A program made the position numbers and the translations under genes. The notes beneath the pieces were generated by a model that searched no databases, was not told the DNA's origin, and was given only the letters and a program-made list of their open reading frames with translations. A stretch of 64,000 nucleotides of DNA from Oscillospiraceae bacterium. Its GTDB lineage: Bacteria; Bacillota; Clostridia; Oscillospirales; Ruminococcaceae. Positions 35,939 to 43,516 of the stretch are shown piece after piece. The stretch lies in contig WRLY01000005.1 in assembly GCA_009776305.1 (NCBI GenBank), positions 85,083 through 149,082 on the forward strand, written 5' to 3'. Within the stretch, counting starts at the first letter, position 1; each line of letters starts with the position of its first letter.

Positions 35939-36499
35939 ATGAGAAAAATTTACTTGGTTTTGATAACTGTCTTTGCTTTACTAATCTGCGTTTCCTGTTA
36001 CGCGGGTTTGGGAATCGGCAACCTTGACTTAAATCAGTCTTATTCCTTTACCGTAAATATGGAATATAACGGCGCGAGTTCAACCGCTGAGCTGACCCGT
36101 ACTGCTATGGATAGGTGGGAGGGGGCGTTGACCGCGCCTTACGCTCTGCAAGGGGTTGGTATTGAATATACCCCGCTTGAAATGAGCATTTCATATTCAG
36201 GTTTTACGGTCAGGCATGAACTGGATTCATCGGGAGAATTTAATATTGTCGTATCTTTTATGTTCAGGGCTTTTGAACACGCCTTTAAGGACTCGGAAGA
36301 GGTGAATATTTCTTCCGGCAGGGATTTTATTGAAATCACAGGCGCTATAGACGGCGACGTTTATATTTTAACCCTTGACAAGGCGGGATTACCAACGTCG
36401 CTGGAAATTCCGAGCAGGCAATTCAGGGCGGTGTTTACAGAGGTTACGGCGGAAAGGTTTGTTGAAACGCCGCCGACGGATATTACCCCTGAGCCTTAA
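35939..36499 (+). CDS. Secreted or lipoprotein hypothetical
   Basis: 186 residues. The N-terminus MRKIYLVLITVFALLICVSC is a signal sequence; Cys20 could be lipidated, though the lipobox (CVSC) is not ideal. The mature part is beta-rich, with SFTVNMEYNGASSTAELTRT and FIEITGAIDGDVYILTLDKAGLPTSLEIPSRQF, and ends in a Pro/Thr tail. No family is recognised; it resembles small LolA/outer-layer-type sensor lipoproteins only in general shape. Its end overlaps the 3' end of the opposite-strand glycosylase by 17 bp. Confidence 0.65.
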   Translation: MRKIYLVLITVFALLICVSCYAGLGIGNLDLNQSYSFTVNMEYNGASSTAELTRTAMDRWEGALTAPYALQGVGIEYTPLEMSISYSGFTVRHELDSSGEFNIVVSFMFRAFEHAFKDSEEVNISSGRDFIEITGAIDGDVYILTLDKAGLPTSLEIPSRQFRAVFTEVTAERFVETPPTDITPEP

Positions 36500-36992
36500 A
36501 CCTCCACTCTATATTCCGCCAATACTCCCCCGCGTAATCAATACCGACTCTCGGCAGGGTAATTATATCCGGCTTATACCCGTCGTCTTCAAGCCAAAGC
36601 CTGTCGGAGTTTATAACGCTTTCGCGGTTGAAGTCTTTTCCTATTTGCAGTTTTTTGGTTAATTTGGCGGGACCTTCAAAATCCTCACAACAGCGTACAA
36701 GCACCGCGCCGGGAATGTCTTTTTGCCCGAAAACTACATTAAGCAAATAATGCATACCGTAAATTAAATAAACATAATAAATCCCGCCCTCTTCAAACAA
36801 AACCGAAGTGCGCGGGGTTTTGCCTTTAGAGGCGTGACAGGCTTTATCTTCCACGCCCATATAACATTCGGTTTCGGTTATGCGAAGACGTATTGTTTCG
36901 CCGTTTAAATTTCTGCAAAGCAATTTTCCGACTAATAAAGGCGCGGCTTCCAAAGGGGTTTTCAAAAAGAATTCAGGTGTTCTTATTTCCAT
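36483..36992 (-). CDS. DNA-3-methyladenine glycosylase (AAG/MPG family)
   Basis: 169 residues, slightly short for the family. FFLKTPLEAAPLLVGKLLCRN, RITETECYMGVEDKACHASKGKTPRTSVLFEEGGIYYVYLIYGMHYLLNVV contains the Glu and Tyr of the base-flipping pocket; PGAVLVRCCEDFEGPAKLTKKLQI follows. It removes alkylated purines in base excision repair. Monocistronic, minus strand. Confidence 0.92.
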   Translation of the reverse strand: MEIRTPEFFLKTPLEAAPLLVGKLLCRNLNGETIRLRITETECYMGVEDKACHASKGKTPRTSVLFEEGGIYYVYLIYGMHYLLNVVFGQKDIPGAVLVRCCEDFEGPAKLTKKLQIGKDFNRESVINSDRLWLEDDGYKPDIITLPRVGIDYAGEYWRNIEWRFKAQG

Positions 36993-37061
36993 ATTTTTCT
37001 CCGTTTAACTTAATTTGCAATGCTAACAATATATAGTAGTTTAAGCGAAAGGACTAAAAAA

Positions 37062-37250
37062 ATGTTAAATAATATGCCGAAAAAATATGATAAAAAGACA
37101 AAAAACAAAGCTGAAGCCGACAGAATCATGCGGATTCCCCGTCGGATAATCGCCGACTTAACCGCAGGGGAAACCGACCCCAACGGTTCTTATACCGGAG
37201 CACCTGTCAACAGGAGCGAAAAACCCGTACAGGACGCCGACGATTTGTAA
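37062..37250 (+). CDS. Small conserved hypothetical protein
   Basis: 62 residues: a basic N-terminal half (MPKKYDKKTKNKAEADRIMRIPRRIIADL) and an acidic tail with DPNGSYTGAPV. ATG 37062 is chosen for GAAAGGA about 10 nt upstream. The (D)P.GSYTG pattern recurs in small Clostridia proteins of unknown role. No transmembrane segment. Divergent from the glycosylase. Confidence 0.6.
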   Translation: MLNNMPKKYDKKTKNKAEADRIMRIPRRIIADLTAGETDPNGSYTGAPVNRSEKPVQDADDL

Positions 37251-37277
37251 ATTCCGCGCTCATTCGACAGTTTTCTA

Positions 37278-37306
37278 TTGACTTTTTCGCGGCGTTATGA
37301 TAAAAT
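37278..37306 (+). promoter_or_regulatory. Promoter of the methyltransferase gene
   Basis: TTGACT (37278-37283) and TAAAAT (37301-37306) with 17-bp spacing, 35 bp before the start at 37342. This also argues against the upstream in-frame ATG at 37297, which would lie inside the promoter. Confidence 0.7.
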
Positions 37307-37341
37307 TTATTAAATTCGCAAACTCATCGGAGGAATCAGAC

Positions 37342-38154
37342 ATGAAAATTGACGACGCTGTTATTGTAAAAGAGTATTATAACGCTGACCCGCAAAAGGA
37401 ATGGGAGCGTCTCGCCAATTGGCGTTTCGAGTTCAGAATAGCGGCGCATTACATGGAAAGATATATAAAGCCGGGGCAAAGCGTACTCGACATAGGCGGC
37501 GGAACAGGGCGCTATTCACTCTGGTTAGCACATAAAGGTTGCGACGTTACCCTTTTTGACCTGTCGGAAAAAAGCATTGAATTTGCCCAAAGGAAAGCCG
37601 CCGAGTACGGCGTAAGCTTTAAAACCGTGGTCGGCGACGCCCGCTATATCACCGCCAATCCCAAGTTAGCAAAAAAATACGACCACGTACTTATTATGGG
37701 ACCGCTTTATCACCTTACCGACGAGTACGACCGTGCATCCTCCCTGCGCGGGGCGGTTACGCATTTGAAAAAAGGCGGAAAGCTTTTTGCGTCGTTTGTT
37801 TCAATTATAGGCGGCATGGTCTTTATGCTTAGGGAGTGCCCGGAGCTTGTCACAAATCAAAGCGAGCAACCGTATATAAACGCGCTTATGAACGGACATT
37901 CCTACGGAGGCGACGCATTCACAAGGGCGTTTTTCTCTTACCCTGATGAGATTTTACCGTTTATGGAGAATTTTCCTTTGCAAAAACTGCACTTTTTAGG
38001 CCAGGAGGGAATAAGCTCGCCGTTTTTTAACAGAATGATGCCCATTCCTCAGCCTGCAATTGACAAATGGTTTGAAATAAGCCTTGCCCTTTGTGAAAAA
38101 GATGAGTTTTTATCTTATTCCGAACACTTAATGTACATAGGGGAGAAAATTTAG
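37342..38154 (+). CDS. SAM-dependent methyltransferase (class I)
   Basis: 270 residues. SAM motif VLDIGGGTGRYSLWLA near residue 50, then VTLFDLSEKSIEFAQRKA, GDARYI and the post-I motif YDHVLIMGPLYHLTDEYDRASSL. ATG 37342 has GGAGGA 7 nt upstream. The substrate cannot be read from sequence; the fold fits UbiE/COQ5-like or small-molecule methyltransferases. Its stop overlaps the convergent kinase gene by 4 bp. Confidence 0.82.
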   Translation: MKIDDAVIVKEYYNADPQKEWERLANWRFEFRIAAHYMERYIKPGQSVLDIGGGTGRYSLWLAHKGCDVTLFDLSEKSIEFAQRKAAEYGVSFKTVVGDARYITANPKLAKKYDHVLIMGPLYHLTDEYDRASSLRGAVTHLKKGGKLFASFVSIIGGMVFMLRECPELVTNQSEQPYINALMNGHSYGGDAFTRAFFSYPDEILPFMENFPLQKLHFLGQEGISSPFFNRMMPIPQPAIDKWFEISLALCEKDEFLSYSEHLMYIGEKI

Positions 38155-40856
38155 TTATTCCAATACTTACGCGCCTTTGCCAAAACCTTGCTCATATCAA
38201 GCGGTTTGCCGAGGTGGTCGTCCATACCCGCGTCAAGGCATTTTTCTATATCGTCTTTGAAGACGTTGGCGGTCATGGCTACGATTGGAACCTGACAGCC
38301 AACTCCGCGGATAAGGCGGGTGGCTTCCAAGCCGTCCATTTCGGGCATTTGTATATCCATGAATACAAGGTCGTACTTTGCCGGATTTTCAGTTACCATG
38401 TTAAAAGCCTCGAGACCGTTTACAGCGCAGTCAATTTCTGCACCGGTCTTCTCCATGTTTACAAGGAAAATCTCGCGGTTTATTTCAACGTCCTCAGCAA
38501 GCAGAATACGGCAGCCTTTGAGTTCCATGCTCTTGACAGTGCGGCGTTGTTTTGCAGGTTCTGAGCCTTCAATGCCGAGGCAGGCGTTTATGCTGTCTAA
38601 AATATCCGAGGCGAACAGCGGCTTTGTCAAAAACTTATCAATCCCCACTTGCTTGGCTTTCTCATTAATTCTGCTCCAATCGGTAGCAGAAATCATAATG
38701 ACCACGCATTTTTTGCAGTTACTTTGCTCTTTTATTTTCCTTGAAAGTTCAATACCGTCTATTCCGGGCATTTTATAATCCACAAAATATACGTCGTATC
38801 CTCCACATTCGGAAATCTTGCAGAGTGCTTCCTTGCCGCATAACGCGGTGTCGCAAACCAAACCGTAGCGCTTGAAGATTTCGCTTAGGTATAAAAGCAC
38901 CTCTTCCGAATCGTCAACCGCTAAAATTCTGACGTTTTTCCAGTTTACAGACGGGTCAAGCAGATTGGTTACGCGTTCTTTTCCCCGTGTAACCTTGAAA
39001 TCAAACCTGAATTTTGAGCCTTTGCCGAATTCAGATTCAACGCTTATTTCCCCGCCCATTATCTCGGCTATGCGCTTTGAAATAGCCAAGCCTAACCCCG
39101 TCCCTCCGAATTTACGGGACATGCCGCTTTCCGCTTGCTCAAAAACGTGGAAAAGCTTGGTCTTCTGTTCGGGCGTTATACCTATGCCGGTATCGGCGAC
39201 TTCTACAGCTATTATACAAACGCCGTCCCTTTCCTCCGCGAGGAATGCGTTAAGGCTAATACTCCCGCCCTCGGGAGTGAATTTTACGGCATTGCTTAAA
39301 AGATTTATGATAACCTGGGTAATCCGCTGGTCGTCCCCTACCAAAATGTGCGGGATTTTACCGTCTATGGATACGCTTAGTTTCTGGTTTTTTTCCTCAC
39401 AGCGGAAACATATAGCGTTGACGGTTTTTTTCAGCGTTTTCTCAAAAGAGAATTCGGTTAATACAAGCTCAAGCTTATTTGCCTCTATTTTTGACATGTC
39501 GAGAATGTCGTTGATTACCCCTAAAAGGTGCGACGACGCCTCCTCAATTTTTCCGAGGGCATAATCCTTTCTCTCGGAATCGGTAGAGTTTAAGCCGATT
39601 GAAGCCATTCCCATGATTGTATTGAGCGGTGTACGCATTTCGTGAGACATGTTTGAAAGAAATGCGCCTTTTGCCTTAGACGCGGCGGTGGCATGTCTTA
39701 AAGCTTCGGTCAATCTCCTGTTATAGGCAGAACGTATAATAGCCCCCGAAATTACGGTAGTCATGTTTTCAACGAATACTACTTCGCTTTCGGTCCAGGC
39801 GCGTTTTCTGTCGCATTGCTCCGCGCCTAAAATGCCCCACATTCTTCCGTCAATATAAAGTGGCGCACTTGTAAACGCTAATATATCCTTTGATACAAAG
39901 TTTTTAAAATTAGGGTCGTTTGGCACGTCGCAAGAAAAGAAAACAGGCGTCACGACGCTTTCGGTAAGGATTTCAGGAAAAGCGGTTTTTATAAAATCAA
40001 AAAGCCCCGTGAATTCAGGATTCGGTTTCGGAGCATTTTCATCATGCCAGCTATAGGCAAGAAAAGTTTCTCCTTTTTCGTAATCCATAACGTAAATAAC
40101 GATTCTAGACGCTTCAAGGTGCTGACCTAATTTTGCGAGGGTTTCTTTGATTAGCTTGTCGGATTCGCTGGATATTACAAAACTTTTTGTTATTTCGCTT
40201 ATGAATTCCTGCTGTCTGAGCTTTGAAATAAGCAGTTCATTGGTGTTGGCTATATCCTGTTCCATTTCGGCGCGAATCACGGCGTTAGCGCATAAAAATG
40301 CCGTCGAACGCATAATTTCGGCGCAGTCGTTATCGAAATAGCGCTCATTCCTATGGTCTTCAAACAGCACGAATCCCCAAAATTCACTGTCGAGAAATAC
40401 AGGCGTGACAAACACCGAAACAGCGCCGACCGCTTTTAATGTAGCCTGTTCTCTTTCGGGCATTGTGCCGACGGGACTGTTTACCGAATTCCCTTTATCG
40501 AAAAGCTCCTGCCATCCCGGCGCGTATTCGGTGTATGTAACGTCTACAAATTTTTTTAACGGTTTTGTAGTACCGCCCGATTTTCTCTCCCACCGGTAAA
40601 CCTGGGAGGTATGCAGACCGTCAGGCTGTTTAAAATTACGGAAAATCGACATTCTGTCAAGGTCAACCATTTCTACAACCAATCTTATCCCGTCGGTCAT
40701 CATGTCCTCGAAAGTTCCTTCGCCCAACGAGAGAAAGGTTATTGCCGTTTGGCTTAAAGTATCCAGCATTTTTTCACGGCGTTTGACGTTTTCAAATTCG
40801 CTGTTTGTGCGGTTTTCCGTATACGAAACATTGCCGTTATTTGGGTTAATAGCCAT
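38151..40856 (-). CDS. Soluble hybrid sensor histidine kinase (GAF-GAF-HisKA-HATPase-REC-REC)
   Basis: 901 residues with no membrane helix. Two GAF-like domains (about 28-200 and 220-385), a HisKA dimerisation helix with His405 in SHEMRTPLN, HATPase_c with N-box INLLSNAVKF, ADTGIGI and GGTGLGLAI, then two receiver domains with phospho-acceptors Asp693 (VDYKMPGIDG) and Asp834 (MDIQMPEMDG). It would sense a cytosolic cue through the GAF pair and run an internal relay to an unlinked output, since no HPt domain or partner regulator is adjacent. Monocistronic, with its own promoter. Confidence 0.9.
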   Translation of the reverse strand: MAINPNNGNVSYTENRTNSEFENVKRREKMLDTLSQTAITFLSLGEGTFEDMMTDGIRLVVEMVDLDRMSIFRNFKQPDGLHTSQVYRWERKSGGTTKPLKKFVDVTYTEYAPGWQELFDKGNSVNSPVGTMPEREQATLKAVGAVSVFVTPVFLDSEFWGFVLFEDHRNERYFDNDCAEIMRSTAFLCANAVIRAEMEQDIANTNELLISKLRQQEFISEITKSFVISSESDKLIKETLAKLGQHLEASRIVIYVMDYEKGETFLAYSWHDENAPKPNPEFTGLFDFIKTAFPEILTESVVTPVFFSCDVPNDPNFKNFVSKDILAFTSAPLYIDGRMWGILGAEQCDRKRAWTESEVVFVENMTTVISGAIIRSAYNRRLTEALRHATAASKAKGAFLSNMSHEMRTPLNTIMGMASIGLNSTDSERKDYALGKIEEASSHLLGVINDILDMSKIEANKLELVLTEFSFEKTLKKTVNAICFRCEEKNQKLSVSIDGKIPHILVGDDQRITQVIINLLSNAVKFTPEGGSISLNAFLAEERDGVCIIAVEVADTGIGITPEQKTKLFHVFEQAESGMSRKFGGTGLGLAISKRIAEIMGGEISVESEFGKGSKFRFDFKVTRGKERVTNLLDPSVNWKNVRILAVDDSEEVLLYLSEIFKRYGLVCDTALCGKEALCKISECGGYDVYFVDYKMPGIDGIELSRKIKEQSNCKKCVVIMISATDWSRINEKAKQVGIDKFLTKPLFASDILDSINACLGIEGSEPAKQRRTVKSMELKGCRILLAEDVEINREIFLVNMEKTGAEIDCAVNGLEAFNMVTENPAKYDLVFMDIQMPEMDGLEATRLIRGVGCQVPIVAMTANVFKDDIEKCLDAGMDDHLGKPLDMSKVLAKARKYWNN

Positions 40857-40899
40857 AATTACCTACTTTGTTTTAACTAAATAAACTTTTACACATTAT

Positions 40900-40928
40900 A
40901 TTTTATCACAAAGACAAATATTTTGCAA
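40900..40928 (-). promoter_or_regulatory. Promoter of the hybrid kinase gene
   Basis: On the minus strand TTGCAA and TAAAAT with 17-bp spacing, about 45 nt before the start. Confidence 0.6.
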
Positions 40929-40948
40929 CATGAAAAGAGGGAAAATTT

Positions 40949-41581
40949 ATGCGTGCTGTTATAATAGGCGGCGGAAAAATCACCGATTACGGCTATATAA
41001 AAAAACAAGCGGAAACCTTTATCGGAGAGGGCGACGGCATTATAATCACCGCCGACAGCGGTTATGACCACGCCGTAAAAATGGGGTTGAGGGTTGATTT
41101 GGCGGTCGGGGATTTTGATTCGGCAAAAAAAATCCCGCCGCCGGAAATAAAGAGCGTTCGCTACCGTGCCGAAAAGAACTTCACAGATATGGAATTAGCC
41201 CTGTCGCACGCGAGAGAGGCGGGGGCGCGGAATTTTTTATTAATAGGTGCAACGGGTACAAGAGCCGACCATACATTGACTAATATTTTTATGCTGAAAG
41301 ATTGTCTTACTCGCGGTGAAGATGCGGGGATTATTGACGAGCATAACAAAATAAAAATAACCGGAACAAGGTTGGAAATCAAAGGCGAAAAAGGCGCATT
41401 GGTTTCGCTTATACCGCTTTGCGACTGTGAGGGAGTGAGTACCGAAAACTTGGATTATCCGCTTGAAAATGAGATTTTGCGGTTTGGTGAAGGGCGGGGC
41501 GTGAGTAATATTATGAGCGGTGAAGAAGCGGCTGTCGAGGTTGGAAAAGGCATTTTGCTTGTGATTGTCGCGAGGGATTAG
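40949..41581 (+). CDS. thiN: Thiamine pyrophosphokinase
   Basis: 210 residues: GDGIIITADSGYDHAVKMGLRVDLAVGDFDSAKKI, the TDMELAL motif, IGATGTRADHTLTNIFML, then the C-terminal thiamine-binding domain ending in GRGVSNIMSGEEAAVEVGKGILLVI. It makes thiamine diphosphate from thiamine and ATP. AAGAGGGAA precedes the ATG. In many Clostridia it lies near rpe/rsgA; not here. Confidence 0.93.
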   Translation: MRAVIIGGGKITDYGYIKKQAETFIGEGDGIIITADSGYDHAVKMGLRVDLAVGDFDSAKKIPPPEIKSVRYRAEKNFTDMELALSHAREAGARNFLLIGATGTRADHTLTNIFMLKDCLTRGEDAGIIDEHNKIKITGTRLEIKGEKGALVSLIPLCDCEGVSTENLDYPLENEILRFGEGRGVSNIMSGEEAAVEVGKGILLVIVARD

Positions 41582-41599
41582 AAACTTTAAAATTATGGC

Positions 41600-41629
41600 T
41601 TGACAAGGGGGGGAAATTTTTGGTATAAT
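41600..41629 (+). promoter_or_regulatory. Promoter of the CatA-like gene
   Basis: Perfect TTGACA (41600-41605) and TATAAT (41624-41629) with 18-bp spacing containing a G7 run, 34 bp before the start codon. Confidence 0.75.
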
Positions 41630-41663
41630 CTAAATATATTCGATATTATACAAGGAGAACAAC

Positions 41664-42311
41664 ATGAAAAGCACCTCCATTGACCTTGGTACATGGAAAC
41701 GCGCCGACGATTTCAAGTTTTTTATTGATAATCTCCGCTGTGTAATCGGCATCACCGCCGATATTGATGTAACGGACGTTTTGGCTTTTTGCAAACGCAA
41801 GGGTTATCGGTTTTATCCTGTTTTTATACATATTGTGTCAAGCGCGGTAAACAGGCGCGACGAGTTTAAAGTTCGGTATGATGACGGGGGTAAGTTGGTT
41901 TTGTGGGAGGAGGTTTCGCCGTATTATACTGTTTTCAGCGCGGAGGATGAGCGGTTTACCCGATTGCTTACGCCTTATTCAAAGGATTTTGAGACTTTTT
42001 ATAAAAACGTGCTTGACGATATGGAAGTGCATAAAAACGCAAAAGGAAACCAAATAAAATATACAGTTCCGAATAGTTTCGATGTTTCTTGTTTACCGTG
42101 GCTGAATTATAAGTCTTTTGATTTGCATGTTTTTGACAGCGGGACGTGTTTGTCGCCCTTAATCATGTGGGGGCAGTATAAAGAGCAGGCGGGCAGGTTT
42201 TTGATGCCGCTTACTTTGCAGGTTCATCATGCGGTTGCAGACGGGTTTCATGTTGCGAGGTTTTATAAGGATGTGGAGGAGAGGATAGGGGAGTTTTGTG
42301 GGTTGATGTAG
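41664..42311 (+). CDS. catA: Type A chloramphenicol O-acetyltransferase-like protein
   Basis: 215 residues, the normal CatA length. The catalytic motif QVHHAVADGFHVARF (His188-His189 and Asp193; usual sequence HHAVCDGFH) and the earlier SFDVSCLPWLNYKSFDLHVF and SPLIMWGQY match the family. It transfers acetyl from acetyl-CoA to a hydroxyl, classically chloramphenicol. Chromosomal copies of this family may not confer resistance, so substrate is uncertain. AAGGAGAACA precedes the ATG. No mobile element flanks it. Confidence 0.85.
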   Translation: MKSTSIDLGTWKRADDFKFFIDNLRCVIGITADIDVTDVLAFCKRKGYRFYPVFIHIVSSAVNRRDEFKVRYDDGGKLVLWEEVSPYYTVFSAEDERFTRLLTPYSKDFETFYKNVLDDMEVHKNAKGNQIKYTVPNSFDVSCLPWLNYKSFDLHVFDSGTCLSPLIMWGQYKEQAGRFLMPLTLQVHHAVADGFHVARFYKDVEERIGEFCGLM

Positions 42312-42342
42312 AGTCGCTCAGTTTAAGTTTTCTCAAAGATAT

Positions 42343-42415
42343 GGGGTATTAGCGCAGTTGGGAGCGCACCACACTGGCAGTGTGGGGGTCACGAGTTCGA
42401 GTCTCGTATACTCCA
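42343..42415 (+). tRNA. tRNA-Ala (anticodon GGC)
   Basis: 73 nt: acceptor GGGGTAT with ATACTCC including the alanine identity pair G3-U70, D-arm GCGC/GCGC, anticodon stem CCACA/TGTGG around CTGGCAG (anticodon GGC), T-arm ACGAG-TTCGAGT-CTCGT, discriminator A. CCA is not encoded. Confidence 0.94.
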
Positions 42416-42417
42416 CT

Positions 42418-42597
42418 CGCGAGCCGCGAGTCGCAATATTTCAGCTCCCCTGAAGGTTGTGCTGGTGTTGAAGTTGCGAGTTCGGGTTTAGCCTCATCAA
42501 CTCCAGCGGCGAACCGCCGCGGGCAATATTTCTGCTACTCTATAAAGGTAGTAATGGTTGCCAAGTCGATGGTTTGTACTTGTTCCACATGCCCTAA
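42418..42597 (+). repeat. Two imperfect ~90-bp tandem units behind tRNA-Ala
   Basis: Unit 1 (about 42418-42508) and unit 2 (about 42510-42597) both start with a GC-rich hairpin (GCGAGCCGC / GCGAACCGC), continue with GCAATATTTC-GCT and AAGGT-GT--TGGT, and end in CTCCA/GCCCTA. Unit 1's end GCGAGTTCGGGTTTAGCC...ACTCCA resembles the T-arm and acceptor end of the tRNA just upstream. Unit 2 can pair GGGCA with TGCCC at its ends. They may be decayed tRNA copies or a structured RNA repeat. Confidence 0.4.
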
Positions 42598-42605
42598 CTA
42601 ACACC

Positions 42606-42646
42606 AATAATCCCCCGTCTGCCTTTTCGGTAAACGGGGGATTATT
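42606..42646. terminator. Hairpin between tRNA-Ala and the minus-strand lipoprotein gene
   Basis: A perfect 13-bp stem, AATAATCCCCCGT (42606-42618) with ACGGGGGATTATT (42634-42646). The T-run is weak on both sides, but its position between convergent units suggests a two-way terminator. Confidence 0.6.
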
Positions 42647-42679
42647 ATATTGGTTTGATAAGCTTTACAGCCTGTTTTA

Positions 42680-43060
42680 TCAGTCAAATGTGACTGCCCA
42701 GATTTCAGTTCCGTCATTGTTACAATAAACATATCTGACTGCCGGATTTTTTATACCATAGTCTTTCATGCCTGCGATGAGTCCGACAGAGGTTGTTCTT
42801 AACGTTTCTTCCTGAGATTCAAGTCCGGCTCTTGCTGTATCGACGTCAAGCTCGTCCTTGAAAGTGTAAGTATAAATGATAGTGTTGTTTTCACCCGTGA
42901 TGGTAAGCAACATTCCCATTGCTTCAACACTGGCTTGTAATTCGCTGAAACCTGCTTCCGCGTTAATATCTGCCGCAAATCCTTCAGCGGTTTTCTCTCC
43001 GCAAGCCGTCAGGCTGACCACCAATATCAATACCGCGATTACGCTTAAAACCTTTTTCAT
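42680..43060 (-). CDS. Small lipoprotein, DUF4854-like
   Basis: 126 residues. Lipoprotein signal MKKVLSVIAVLILVVSLTAC with lipobox LTAC (Cys20). The mature part has an alternating ITGENNTIIYTYTFKDELDVDTARAGLESQEETLR pattern similar to DUF4854 lipoproteins of Bacillota. Function is unknown; it should be anchored on the outer face of the membrane. It has its own promoter, which overlaps the end of cutA. Confidence 0.75.
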   Translation of the reverse strand: MKKVLSVIAVLILVVSLTACGEKTAEGFAADINAEAGFSELQASVEAMGMLLTITGENNTIIYTYTFKDELDVDTARAGLESQEETLRTTSVGLIAGMKDYGIKNPAVRYVYCNNDGTEIWAVTFD

Positions 43061-43117
43061 AAAAAAATAACTCCTGCTTTCTTATATTTTGTTACCGTTT
43101 TTCGGCAACCCAAAGGC

Positions 43118-43147
43118 ATTATACCATAATTTTACTATGCCTGTCAA
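43118..43147 (-). promoter_or_regulatory. Promoter of the lipoprotein gene
   Basis: On the minus strand a perfect TTGACA and a perfect TATAAT with 18-bp spacing. The -35 overlaps the cutA stop codon. Confidence 0.75.
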
Positions 43148-43473
43148 GCTTTTTTCAGGGAAGTTGAGTCGTCAATCCATTTTAAATATTCCGGCGTACC
43201 ATTTATAATCGGGATTTGAATTATTTCGGGAACATCATAAGGGTGGTTTTCCTTAATTTCTGCTGCGATTTTTTCAAAAAGTGCGGTTTTTGACTTGATA
43301 AATATTAAAAATTCATCGTCATCGCAAATTTTACCCTGCCAGATATAAATGCTTTCAACAGGGAAAATCTGAGCGCAGGCAGCAAGATGTTTTTCAATTA
43401 ATAATTTCGCGGTTTTTTTGGCGGTTTCTTTATCGGGGGAGGTAGTAATGATAATCGAATAATTGTTTTGCAT
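43144..43473 (-). CDS. cutA: CutA divalent-ion tolerance protein
   Basis: 109 residues: SIIITTSPDKETAKKTAKLLIEKHLAACAQIFPVESIYIWQGKICDDDEFLIFIKSK and HPYDVPEIIQIPIINGTPEYLKWI, a typical CutA1. It forms very stable trimers; linked to copper tolerance in E. coli but of unclear role elsewhere. CAGGAGG precedes the start. It lies 43 bp downstream of the BTAD regulator and may be its co-transcribed partner. Confidence 0.93.
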   Translation of the reverse strand: MQNNYSIIITTSPDKETAKKTAKLLIEKHLAACAQIFPVESIYIWQGKICDDDEFLIFIKSKTALFEKIAAEIKENHPYDVPEIIQIPIINGTPEYLKWIDDSTSLKKA

Positions 43474-43516
43474 GGTTTTGCGCCTCCTGTTTTATGTATT
43501 TAAATCGGCTAAACTT

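Noticed and set aside
41664..42311. CatA-like gene as a mobile resistance island
   Set aside because: No transposase, integrase or flanking repeats; base use like neighbours; adjacent tRNA lacks an obvious attachment duplicate with an integrase.
42380..42601. 73-codon frame over the tRNA-Ala 3' half
   Set aside because: Starts inside the tRNA and covers the tandem repeat; not a protein.
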